A stretch of 13,067 nucleotides of DNA from JAAZDN01 sp964440875 (GCA_964440875.1 CAYTTS010000035.1:1-13067), one strand, 5' to 3'; shown: positions 6,130 through 12,856, counted from the first letter of the stretch. The notes: generated by a model not told the origin, from the sequence alone. Made by a program: numbers and translations.

Positions 6130-6639
6130 ATGAAAATATTATTAAATGATAACGATATAACAAGAGCATTAACGAGAATTACCCACGAAATACTAGAGAA
6201 CAATGATGGAATTGACAACTTGGTATTAGTCGGTATTAAAACTCGTGGTGTTTATTTAATGGATAGAATTGCTGCTAATATAATGAAGTTTGAAGGGGTA
6301 AAAGTAGATACTATACCTTTAGATATTAATTATTGGCGTGATGATAATCGTAAGACAGATGTAAAACCGCTTATTGAATACGATTTTTCAAATAAAAGAG
6401 TAGTTTTAATTGATGACGTATTGTTTAAGGGAAGAACGATCAGAGCTGCTATGGATGGAATTGTAAGTCATGGTAGACCTGAAACAATTCAATTAGCTGT
6501 ACTAATAGACAGAGGTCACAGAGAATTTCCTATTAGGGCAGACTTTGTTGGTAAAAACATACCAACATCATTAAGTGAAACTGTAAAAGTTACACTTGCA
6601 GAACTAGATCATGAAGACCAAGTAATATTAACTAAGTAA
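6130..6639 (+). CDS. pyrR: PyrR: pyrimidine regulator / uracil phosphoribosyltransferase
   Basis: This 169-aa protein has the length of Bacillus PyrR. It carries the phosphoribosyltransferase PRPP loop VVLIDDVLFKGRTIRAA (91-107), LVGIKTRGVYL (33-43), and the C-terminal signature LIDRGHREFPIRADFVGKN (125-143). In the family it binds UMP/UTP and attenuates pyr mRNA, and it also converts uracil plus PRPP to UMP. The loop reads FKGRT where the common form is YTGRT, a modest departure. No pyr biosynthesis gene is adjacent, so it acts in trans or mainly as a salvage enzyme. AGGTGA (6120-6125) is the ribosome binding site. It ends at a large shared terminator. Confidence 0.95.
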   Translation: MKILLNDNDITRALTRITHEILENNDGIDNLVLVGIKTRGVYLMDRIAANIMKFEGVKVDTIPLDINYWRDDNRKTDVKPLIEYDFSNKRVVLIDDVLFKGRTIRAAMDGIVSHGRPETIQLAVLIDRGHREFPIRADFVGKNIPTSLSETVKVTLAELDHEDQVILTK

Positions 6640-6687
6640 AAAGGTTGAGAGAAGTTTGATAATAATCATTCTTCCTTCAACCTTTTT
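6638..6687. terminator. Large bidirectional terminator between pyrR and the DUF4438 gene
   Basis: AAAAAGGTTGA (6638-6648) pairs with TCAACCTTTTT (6677-6687) over 11 bp. Inside it GAAG (6651-6654 region) pairs with CTTC (6671-6674), and TGAT/ATCA (6657-6660/6665-6668) tops the hairpin. A and T runs at the base provide a U-tract on both strands. Its right edge touches the minus-strand stop codon at 6688. Confidence 0.85.
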
Positions 6688-7542
6688 TTACTTAATAATA
6701 TATTTATTTAAGTTTGCACTTTTATCTAAAGTGTATTTTAATGTCTTGGTATCATCACTCATGATAATAACGACACCAGGACCATGGCCAGCACTTTGAG
6801 AGTCACTGTGGACAATTATTCCAATTGATAAAGATCCAGCCTTATAATAAGGACCAAACTCAGCGTAATGGTTTTCAATAGCGATAATATCACCAAATCT
6901 TAAATCGTTTAAACCATATTTTTCATTTTCACTTTGATCATGAAGCATAATGTCATAATCACCAATTTGAATATTACTAGAGCCAATACCTGCTCCAAGT
7001 AAATGAGCTGGTAAAACTTTTGAAACAGCAACATTAACTTGCTTACTCTCTTCACTAATATCCAATTTATTAAATAGCTCTGGATCAATATTGAACATTT
7101 TAATACTAGGGTAATCTATTAAAGATAGCCCTAAACCCTTTGTTTTAATTTGAATTGCATCACCAATAACCATTTCATTTAATGTTTCTTCATCAAAGTA
7201 AATAATTACATGATCAACTCCACCGTGTTTGCCAGTAACTACTCCAGTTTTTCCAGCGGCTTTACCACTTACAACAGTTGCGATATTACCGATACAAGCT
7301 AAATGATTTAATGTCATATTATTTTGTTTATCATAGTTTTTTATACTAACACCAGGTTCAACATGATCTCCAACTATATCGACACAATTATCACCAATTT
7401 TATAGTCATAAGTAATTGATCCTACACTTGGAAGATTTATTGCTTTTCCGTCAAAGCTAGTCCAATATGATTTACCAATTGTTGGGTGTGCGATATTACC
7501 TAAAGCAGCATGAGAAACTAATTTATTTTCGTTTGTTTTCAC
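6688..7542 (-). CDS. DUF4438 domain protein
   Basis: This 284-aa cytoplasmic protein is recognised as DUF4438, whose structural representative is Thermotoga TM1086; its function is unknown. Family landmarks are GDHVEPGVS (58-66), LNHLACIGN (78-86), the KOW-like turn GKAAGKTGVVTGKHGG (93-108) followed by VDHVIIYF, GAGIGSSNIQIGDYDIMLHD, and a C-terminal AGHGPGVVIIMS. Several conserved His (60, 80, 106, 111) and Asp could bind a metal or a ligand, but this is conjecture. The start is GTG; AAGGAT on the minus strand (7551-7556) lies 8 bases upstream, and the earlier ATG/GTG codons are out of frame. It is a single-gene unit, divergent from the MATE gene. Confidence 0.9.
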   Translation of the reverse strand: MKTNENKLVSHAALGNIAHPTIGKSYWTSFDGKAINLPSVGSITYDYKIGDNCVDIVGDHVEPGVSIKNYDKQNNMTLNHLACIGNIATVVSGKAAGKTGVVTGKHGGVDHVIIYFDEETLNEMVIGDAIQIKTKGLGLSLIDYPSIKMFNIDPELFNKLDISEESKQVNVAVSKVLPAHLLGAGIGSSNIQIGDYDIMLHDQSENEKYGLNDLRFGDIIAIENHYAEFGPYYKAGSLSIGIIVHSDSQSAGHGPGVVIIMSDDTKTLKYTLDKSANLNKYIIK

Positions 7543-7562
7543 TTTTTCACATCCTTATCTTC

Positions 7563-7571
7563 ATTATAGCA
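7563..7571 (-). promoter_or_regulatory. Extended -10 promoter of the DUF4438 gene
   Basis: The minus strand reads TGC-TATAAT, a perfect -10 with the TGn extension, 21 bases before the GTG start. No clear -35 is present. Confidence 0.6.
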
Positions 7572-7597
7572 AAAATATTTATGATAATAACGGTTTA

Positions 7598-7627
7598 TTG
7601 TTCACACAATTTTTATCGTGGTATAAT
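7598..7627 (+). promoter_or_regulatory. Promoter of the MATE-GNAT operon
   Basis: A perfect -10 TATAAT (7622-7627) with the extension TGG (7619-7621). The -35 is either TTGTTC (7598-7603, 18-base spacer) or TTCACA (7601-7606, 15-base spacer). It lies 21 bases before ATG. Confidence 0.65.
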
Positions 7628-7648
7628 ATTTAGAGTTAGGAGTGTATT

Positions 7649-9055
7649 ATGAAATTAGTTAGAAGGTTTTTATCGGTGGAAAACCTTGTTCCAGAAAAGT
7701 TCAGGAAAAATCCACTACCTTCAAGTAAAGAAGCGTATTCTACAGCATTTCAGGTGACGTGGCCGTCATCCATGGAAATGGTGTTGATTGGGTTAATTGG
7801 CTCTGCCGATTTAATTATGGTAAGTCACTTAGGCTCGGAAGCAATTGCCGCAGCCGGTATCACAACCCAACCAAAGTTCATCTTAATGGCATTCGTTATG
7901 GCGATAAATACGGGATTAACAGTGATAATATCCCGAAGAAAAGGTCAAAATCGTCGTGAGGAAGCGAATAAGATTTTAATGAGTGCTTTAATCATAAGTG
8001 TAGTGATGTCATTTATAATGACCTTAATAGGGCTGTTTTTTGCAGAGCCTATCTTGAGGTTGGCAGGAGCTACGGATGATTATATCGATATTGCGATAGT
8101 CTACTTTAGGATTATTTCAGTCGGAAACTTTTTTACATCAGTTGCTAATACTATGACTTCTGCACAACGTGGTTCAGGAAACACTAAGATATCAATGTTT
8201 ACTAACTTAACAGCAAACATTGTTAATGTTATTTTTAACTATTTACTTATATACGGGATTGGAATATTTCCAGAGCTAGGTGTCATGGGTGCTGGTATTG
8301 CTACACTGATCGGTAATATAGTTGCATTCTTTATAGCCTTTTATTCAATTACACGTAAGGGTAATTTTGTTGGTTTAGATTTTAAAAATAATATTAAAAT
8401 TGATTTTGAACGCTGGTACCAAATATTTAAAGTAAGTTCATCACCATTTATTGAACAAATATTCATTAGAGGTGGCTTCTTTATATTTGCAATAATCATT
8501 GCGAATCTTGGAACTGATAACTTTGCAACTCATCAGGTTGTTATGAACATTCTAAGTTTATCATTCTCAGTAGGTGAAGGTTTCTCCATTGCAGCAAGTA
8601 CACTTGTCGGACAAAATCTTGGTAAAAAACGACCAGATCTTGCGATGTTATATAGTAAGGTTCTGCAGCGTATTGGAGTAGTTGTAGCGGTTATACTAGG
8701 ATTGTCATTGGTTATCTTTAGAATACCAATACTATCTCTATTCTCACAAGGAAATGATATTGTATTACATCTTGGTAAACCATTAATGATAATAGTAGGA
8801 CTTACAGTTTCCTTCCAAATACTAGGAACGATAACAGTAGGTACTTTAAGAGGAGCGGGAGACTTGAAATTTACAGCTTTATTAATGATTATTTGTATTG
8901 GATTTGCTAGACCATTCTTTTCATACCTATTTGCTTATACATTAGGTGGAGGTCTATTCGGAGCTTGGTTAGCTATATTGCTTGATCAATTCACGAGATC
9001 AGTTGCATCACAAAAAAGATTTGCTAGTGGATCTTGGCTAAATATATCAATATGA
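7649..9055 (+). CDS. MATE family efflux transporter
   Basis: This 468-aa membrane protein has about twelve hydrophobic segments in two halves, the usual length for MATE exporters (DinF/NorM type). They expel cationic drugs or metabolites in exchange for Na+ or H+. Signatures include SADLIMVSHLGSEAIAAAG (52-70), the QRGSGNTK turn (173-180), GVMGAGIATLIGN (211-223), FSVGEGFSIAASTLVGQNLG in the second half, and the terminal LDQFTRSVASQKRFASGSW. A charged 40-residue tail precedes the first helix. AGGAGTG (7638-7644) precedes ATG. It ends in TGA that overlaps the next start as ATGA. The substrate cannot be told from sequence. Confidence 0.93.
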   Translation: MKLVRRFLSVENLVPEKFRKNPLPSSKEAYSTAFQVTWPSSMEMVLIGLIGSADLIMVSHLGSEAIAAAGITTQPKFILMAFVMAINTGLTVIISRRKGQNRREEANKILMSALIISVVMSFIMTLIGLFFAEPILRLAGATDDYIDIAIVYFRIISVGNFFTSVANTMTSAQRGSGNTKISMFTNLTANIVNVIFNYLLIYGIGIFPELGVMGAGIATLIGNIVAFFIAFYSITRKGNFVGLDFKNNIKIDFERWYQIFKVSSSPFIEQIFIRGGFFIFAIIIANLGTDNFATHQVVMNILSLSFSVGEGFSIAASTLVGQNLGKKRPDLAMLYSKVLQRIGVVVAVILGLSLVIFRIPILSLFSQGNDIVLHLGKPLMIIVGLTVSFQILGTITVGTLRGAGDLKFTALLMIICIGFARPFFSYLFAYTLGGGLFGAWLAILLDQFTRSVASQKRFASGSWLNISI

Positions 9056-9588
9056 TGCAATATTTACAGAAGGTATTAAGTGATGGAGTAGTTACACTTA
9101 AAGAGATAACAAATTTTGATGCGGAAGTATTACATGAAATGCTTAGTGATAAAGACTTATGTGATAAAGCCGGATTAATTGTCCACACTCATATTAATCA
9201 AACCTTAGATTTTATATACGAAGGAAACTATGCGGCAAACTCAGGATATCAATATTTTTACGGAATCTTCAATGAAGATGATGTACTTGTTGGATTAATC
9301 AACTTATTTAATATAGATTTTATTAAGAACACTGGTGAGTATGGCTATTTCATTAGTAGTAAGCATACAAGAAAATCATATATGATTAGAAGTATTAAAC
9401 TATTAAGTAATTACTTATTAGAAAACACTAAATTAGAAGCTATAAATGTCTATGTAGACACATCAAATAATGCTTCATTGGCATTAGCAAAAAAGCTCAA
9501 TTTAAAAGAGATAAACCGTGGAGTTGAAGAAGACCAAAGTTCACGTTCAATTGAGATGATTCAGTTCGTAATTACAGAAAAATTATAA
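9052..9588 (+). CDS. GNAT family N-acetyltransferase (RimJ/RimL-like)
   Basis: This 178-aa protein has the GNAT plan. A helical N-terminal part is followed by strands FYGIFNEDDVLVGLINLF (69-86) and TGEYGYFISSKHTRKSYM (94-111), then a motif-B-like VYVDTSNNASLALAKKLNLKEI (133-154). Such enzymes transfer acetyl from acetyl-CoA to an amine. The acetyl-CoA loop, usually (R/Q)xxGx(G/A), reads RKSYM without glycines, so binding may be altered. I chose ATG 9052 because it overlaps the MATE stop as ATGA, which implies coupled translation; a TTG at 9034 in frame would add six residues. There is no strong ribosome binding site. The coupling suggests a joint role in resistance or detoxification, which is inference. 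Confidence 0.82.
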   Translation: MMQYLQKVLSDGVVTLKEITNFDAEVLHEMLSDKDLCDKAGLIVHTHINQTLDFIYEGNYAANSGYQYFYGIFNEDDVLVGLINLFNIDFIKNTGEYGYFISSKHTRKSYMIRSIKLLSNYLLENTKLEAINVYVDTSNNASLALAKKLNLKEINRGVEEDQSSRSIEMIQFVITEKL

Positions 9589-9593
9589 AAACG

Positions 9594-9628
9594 AAGACAT
9601 AAGAACGATCTTATGTCTTTATTTGTTT
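9594..9628 (+). terminator. Terminator of the MATE-GNAT operon
   Basis: AAGACATAAGA (9594-9604) pairs with TCTTATGTCTT (9609-9619) over 11 bp around an ACGA loop. It is followed by the T-rich run TATTTGTTTT. Confidence 0.85.
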
Positions 9629-9651
9629 TATTACCTAAAAATTGGTATATT
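9623..9651 (+). promoter_or_regulatory. Promoter of the split transketolase operon
   Basis: A -35 TTGTTT (9623-9628), a 17-base spacer and a -10 TATATT (9646-9651) preceded by TGG (9643-9645). The -35 lies in the U-tract of the preceding terminator. The start codon is 26 bases further on. Confidence 0.65.
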
Positions 9652-9676
9652 ATATATGATAGATTGGAGATGGATT

Positions 9677-10495
9677 ATGAATATTAAGAAATTAGAAGAA
9701 CATGCATTAAATGTTAGAAAAAGCATAGTTTCTATGGTTTATGAGGCAGGGTCTGGTCATATTGGTGGATCACTTTCTGCGGCGGACATAGTTACTTATT
9801 TATACTTTGATGCTATGGATATTAACGCGGATAACGTTAATAGTAATAAAAGAGATAGATTTGTTTTATCTAAAGGCCACGCATCACCGTTACTTTATGG
9901 AATTTTAATGGAAAAAGGATTTTTAGATAAATCACTTATTCCAACATTTCGTCAAGTAGATTCAAAATTAGAAGGTCACCCTTGTAGAAATAGTGTAGAA
10001 GGTGTAGATATTTCTACCGGATCACTAGGACAAGGTATCTCAGCTGCAGTTGGTATGGCGATGTCAAACAAACTAGTAGATGATAATGATTATAAAGTAT
10101 TCGCTCTTCTTGGAGATGGGGAATCACAAGAAGGACAAGTGTGGGAAGCGGCGATGGCTGCAGCGCACTACAAACTTGATAACCTATGTGTTTTCTTAGA
10201 CTTTAATGGTCTTCAAATTGATGGAAGTATCTATGATGTAATGAATCCAACACCACTAGATAAAAAATTTGAAGCATTTGGTTGGAACGTTATTAAGATT
10301 GATGGTCATAACTATGAAGAAATAGATGAGGCTGTACAAGAAGCTAACAAAGTAAAAGGTCAACCAACACTTATATTAGCAACGACAATTAAAGGAAAAG
10401 GCGTTAGTTTCATGGAAAATGAAGCTGGATGGCACGGAGTTGCACCAAGCGCTGAACAGTATGAAGTAGCAATGAAAGAGTTAGGTGAAGCTTAA
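9677..10495 (+). CDS. tktA: Transketolase N-terminal (TPP-binding) subunit
   Basis: This 272-aa protein is the PP domain of a split transketolase. Substrate and cofactor histidines appear at 28 (GSGHIGG), 68 (SKGHAS) and 101 (LEGHP). The TPP/metal motif starts GDGE (146-149) and ends with Asn177 (LDFNGLQIDG). With its partner it moves two-carbon ketol units between sugar phosphates in the pentose phosphate pathway, in the cytoplasm. ATG 9677 is chosen: GGAG (9665-9668) lies upstream and residues from NIKKLEEHALNVRKS match the family start. The frame is open to a TTG at 9623, but that codon lies in the promoter. Its stop overlaps the next start by one base (TAATG), so the two subunits are translated together. 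Confidence 0.95.
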   Translation: MNIKKLEEHALNVRKSIVSMVYEAGSGHIGGSLSAADIVTYLYFDAMDINADNVNSNKRDRFVLSKGHASPLLYGILMEKGFLDKSLIPTFRQVDSKLEGHPCRNSVEGVDISTGSLGQGISAAVGMAMSNKLVDDNDYKVFALLGDGESQEGQVWEAAMAAAHYKLDNLCVFLDFNGLQIDGSIYDVMNPTPLDKKFEAFGWNVIKIDGHNYEEIDEAVQEANKVKGQPTLILATTIKGKGVSFMENEAGWHGVAPSAEQYEVAMKELGEA

Positions 10496-11433
10496 TGAGT
10501 AAAGTAGCAACAAGAGAAGCATATGGTAAAGCTTTAGCTAAATTAGTAGTCGAAAGAGATGACATCGTTGTTTTAGATGCTGACTTATCAGGATCAACAA
10601 AAACAGCAGATGCTAAAAAAGTTAGACCAGACAGACACTTTAATATGGGGATTGCAGAAGGAAATATGATGTCAACAGCAGCAGGCTTTGCAGCAAGTGA
10701 CAAAGTTGTATTTGCTAGTACTTTCGCTATGTTTGCAGCTGGTAGAGCATTTGAACAAATCAGAAACTCAATTGCATATCCAAATATGAACGTAAAAATC
10801 TGTGCAACACATGCTGGTATTTCACTAGGTGAAGATGGAGCATCTCACCAATCAGTTGAAGATATCGCACTAATGCGCGCAGTACCTAATATGACAGTAA
10901 TCTCACCTGCAGATGGTGTAGAGACAGAAGCAGCAATTAGAGCTGTTGCTGACTATGTAGGACCGGTTTATGTAAGACTTGGAAGATTAGGTGTTGAAAC
11001 ATTTAATGATCCAGAAAATTATAAATTTGAAATTGGAAAAGGTATTAAACTATCTGAAGGTAAGGATATTGCAATTATTGCGACAGGACTAATGGTTCAA
11101 GAAGCATTAAAAGCTAAAAAATTATTAAAAGATCATGGATTAAACCCAACAATAATTAACTTACATACAATTAAACCAATTGATAGAGAATTAATTATTG
11201 AAACTGCTGAAACACACAATCTAATCGTAACTGCAGAAGAACATAACGTTATTGGTGGATTAGGATCTGCTGTAGCTGAAGTATTATCAACTACAAAACC
11301 AACAAAGATGGTAATGGTTGGTGTTGAAGATACATTTGGTGAAAGTGGAAAACCACAAGATTTATTAGTTAAATACGGTATGACGGCAGAAAACATTGCT
11401 AAGCATGTTTTAGACGCATTAAAGTCAAAATAA
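10495..11433 (+). CDS. tktB: Transketolase C-terminal (pyrimidine-binding) subunit
   Basis: This 312-aa protein holds the Pyr and C-terminal domains. The catalytic Glu that activates TPP is Glu55 in NMGIAEGNMMS (the common form has IAEQNM, so Gln is replaced by Gly). THAGISLGEDGASHQ (about 104-118) is the substrate-entry signature, SPADGVE follows, and LHTIKPID with EEHNVIGGLGSAVAE belongs to the C-terminal domain. The protein is complete. The split form is common in Bacillota, Mollicutes-related lineages and archaea. It shares a transcript with the N-terminal subunit. The next element is a hairpin and then tRNA-Leu, with no U-tract terminator on this strand, so transcription probably continues into the tRNA. 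Confidence 0.95.
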   Translation: MSKVATREAYGKALAKLVVERDDIVVLDADLSGSTKTADAKKVRPDRHFNMGIAEGNMMSTAAGFAASDKVVFASTFAMFAAGRAFEQIRNSIAYPNMNVKICATHAGISLGEDGASHQSVEDIALMRAVPNMTVISPADGVETEAAIRAVADYVGPVYVRLGRLGVETFNDPENYKFEIGKGIKLSEGKDIAIIATGLMVQEALKAKKLLKDHGLNPTIINLHTIKPIDRELIIETAETHNLIVTAEEHNVIGGLGSAVAEVLSTTKPTKMVMVGVEDTFGESGKPQDLLVKYGMTAENIAKHVLDALKSK

Positions 11434-11438
11434 AAATT

Positions 11439-11460
11439 TAAGTTGAGGAAACTCAACTTA
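11439..11460 (+). other. GAAA-tetraloop hairpin between transketolase and tRNA-Leu
   Basis: TAAGTTGAG (11439-11447) pairs with CTCAACTTA (11452-11460) over 9 bp around a GAAA tetraloop. It is followed directly by TAC and then the tRNA-Leu 5' end, so there is no U-tract on the plus strand. It may be a stabilising 3' end for the mRNA after RNase P cleavage, or a weak terminator. On the minus strand the A-rich flank would give a U-tract, but no minus-strand gene is present to use it. Confidence 0.75.
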
Positions 11461-11463
11461 TAC

Positions 11464-11548
11464 GCACCTATGGCGGAATTGGTAGACGCGCACGCTTGAG
11501 GGGCGTGTGATTTATATCATGTGAGTTCAAGTCTCACTAGGTGCACCA
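11464..11548 (+). tRNA. trnL: tRNA-Leu (anticodon GAG)
   Basis: This is an 85-nt class II tRNA. The acceptor GCACCTA/TAGGTGC is perfect. The anticodon stem CACGC/GCGTG encloses the loop TTGAGGG, with GAG at 11498-11500, reading CUC/CUU. The long variable arm is TGAT-TTAT-ATCA, the T-arm is GTGAG-TTCAAGT-CTCAC, the discriminator is A and CCA is encoded (11546-11548). No dedicated promoter is visible, so it is probably cut from the transketolase transcript. Confidence 0.97.
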
Positions 11549-11576
11549 AATAAACATTAAAAATAAGGGGACCAAT

Positions 11577-11813
11577 ATTGAAAATAATAACAACAATAAA
11601 ATTAATTACGTATTCTTAGCAGTTGCATTTTTAGCGGCCTTAGAATTTATATTCATAAGAGGGATGTTCACTTGGCTAATTTCAATGGTAGCTGTGGGTG
11701 TTGTAGGAATTTTAAATATTCTAATTAATTTTAAAAATAAAGATTACATAAGTACACTATTTACACTACTAAGTATAATTACAATTAGTATGGCATATTA
11801 TAGTCATCTATAA
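11577..11813 (+). CDS. Small three-helix membrane protein, likely ATT start
   Basis: I do not recognise the family. The 78-residue product begins with an Asn-rich hydrophilic stretch (ENNNNNKIN). Three hydrophobic segments follow at about residues 10-28, 31-51 and 56-76, with a short charged loop NFKNKD between the last two. It is probably a small inner-membrane protein. The frame has no ATG before residue 29. The only canonical upstream start is GTG at 11541, which lies inside the 3' acceptor of tRNA-Leu and would be lost on tRNA maturation. AAGGGG (11565-11570) sits 6 bases before an in-frame ATT at 11577, which I take as the start. It is likely co-transcribed with tRNA-Leu. No terminator is seen after it. 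Confidence 0.6.
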   Translation: MENNNNNKINYVFLAVAFLAALEFIFIRGMFTWLISMVAVGVVGILNILINFKNKDYISTLFTLLSIITISMAYYSHL

Positions 11814-11872
11814 GTATAGAATTGTTAATGTAATAATATTAGTCGTTATTTAGTAGAAAATAGAAGTATTTG

Positions 11873-11886
11873 TGAAAATGCTTGCA
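11873..11886 (+). promoter_or_regulatory. CcpA cre-like site upstream of fba
   Basis: TGAAAATGCTTGCA matches the catabolite-responsive element consensus TGWAARCGYTWNCW at 13 of 14 positions; the miss is T for C in the central CG. It lies upstream of the -35, a position that in CcpA regulons goes with activation rather than roadblock. Presence of CcpA in this organism is not shown here. Confidence 0.4.
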
Positions 11887-11893
11887 ATAGTTG

Positions 11894-11913
11894 AATATTG
11901 CTTTGCAAATATT
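11894..11913. promoter_or_regulatory. Imperfect inverted repeat over the fba -35
   Basis: AATATTGC (11894-11901) and GCAAATATT (11905-11913) form an inverted repeat with one extra base. It overlaps the -35 region and adjoins a second small repeat, GCAATA/TATTGC (11884-11889/11896-11901). It could be a repressor operator; it could also be chance in AT-rich DNA. Confidence 0.3.
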
Positions 11914-11930
11914 AGAAAATATAGTAAAAT
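11903..11930 (+). promoter_or_regulatory. Promoter of fba
   Basis: A -35 TTGCAA (11903-11908), a 16-base spacer and a -10 TAAAAT (11925-11930). An overlapping alternative is TTGCTT (11898-11903) with TATAGT (11920-11925), also at 16 bases. Neither has the TGn extension. Confidence 0.6.
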
Positions 11931-11964
11931 GGCTATGTAGAATAATAGAGGAGGAAGAAATAAT

Positions 11965-12831
11965 ATGGCATTAATTTCAGCAAAAGGGATTTTAGATACA
12001 GCACGTGATGGACACTACGCTGTACCAGCAATTAACATCAATAACTTAGAGTGGACTAAAGCGGTATTAACGACAGCTCAAGAAGAAAACTCACCAATTT
12101 TATTAGGTGTTTCAGAAGGTGCTGCTAAATACATGGGTGGTTTCAAAACTATCGTTGGAATGGTTAACGGGATGATGGAAGAATTAAACATCACTGTTCC
12201 AGTAGCATTACACTTAGACCACGGAAGTTTCGATGGAGCTAAAGAAGCAATCGCAGCTGGATTCACATCAGTTATGTATGATGGATCACACTTACCATTT
12301 GAAGAAAACTTAGCACAAACTAAAGAGATCGTTGAATTAGCTCACAAAGTTGGTGTTTCAGTAGAAGCAGAAGTTGGATCAATTGGTGGAGAAGAAGATG
12401 GTATCGTTGGTACTGGAGAACTAGCGGACATCCAAGAATGTGTTGATATCACTGCAACAGGAATTGACTTCTTAGCAGCAGGAATCGGAAACATTCACGG
12501 ACAATACCCTGCAAACTGGGCTGGATTAAGTTTCGAAACATTACAAGAAATCAAAGCAGCTACAGGAAATATTCCATTAGTATTACACGGTGGTACAGGA
12601 ATTCCAATCGAACAAATTCAAAAAGCAATTGACTTAGGAGTAGCGAAAATTAACGTTAACACTGAGTTACAATTAGAATTTGCTGCAGCAACTCGTAAAT
12701 TCATTGAAGAAGGAAAAGATTTAGAAGGTAAAAACTATGACCCTCGTAAATTATTAAACCCTGGATATGAAGCAATGAAAGTTGCAGTAAAAGAAAAAAT
12801 GGAAATGTTTGGTTCAGTTAATAAAGCTTAA
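11965..12831 (+). CDS. fba: Class II fructose-bisphosphate aldolase
   Basis: This 288-aa protein is a complete class II, zinc-dependent aldolase that cleaves fructose 1,6-bisphosphate into dihydroxyacetone phosphate and glyceraldehyde 3-phosphate in glycolysis. The catalytic region is LHLDHGS, with Asp85 the proton-transfer residue and His86 a zinc ligand. Further zinc ligands are His178 (NIHGQYP) and His208 (LHGGTG). VEAEVGSIGGEED (133-145) and INVNTELQ (229-236) bind metal and phosphate. A very strong ribosome binding site, GAGGAGGAAG (11948-11957), precedes ATG. Codon use is more uniform than in its neighbours (TTA, GGA, GAA, ATC/AAC rises), as expected for an abundant enzyme. It is transcribed from its own promoter and followed by a terminator and tRNA-Thr. 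Confidence 0.97.
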   Translation: MALISAKGILDTARDGHYAVPAININNLEWTKAVLTTAQEENSPILLGVSEGAAKYMGGFKTIVGMVNGMMEELNITVPVALHLDHGSFDGAKEAIAAGFTSVMYDGSHLPFEENLAQTKEIVELAHKVGVSVEAEVGSIGGEEDGIVGTGELADIQECVDITATGIDFLAAGIGNIHGQYPANWAGLSFETLQEIKAATGNIPLVLHGGTGIPIEQIQKAIDLGVAKINVNTELQLEFAAATRKFIEEGKDLEGKNYDPRKLLNPGYEAMKVAVKEKMEMFGSVNKA

Positions 12832-12856
12832 TCATACTTTAAACATATTATTACTT

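Noticed and set aside
9049..9060. Possible use of TGA as a Trp codon at the end of the MATE gene
   Set aside because: Read-through would add only eight residues. Trp is TGG throughout, TGA also ends the lipoprotein gene at its terminator, and reading frames are full length under the standard code.
9623..9676. In-frame TTG start 18 codons upstream of the transketolase N-subunit
   Set aside because: The TTG lies in the promoter -35, and the added residues do not fit the family. ATG 9677 has GGAG upstream.
10410..10703. Minus-strand open frame across the transketolase subunit junction
   Set aside because: It is antisense to two well-conserved overlapping genes and arises from their low stop density on the other strand.
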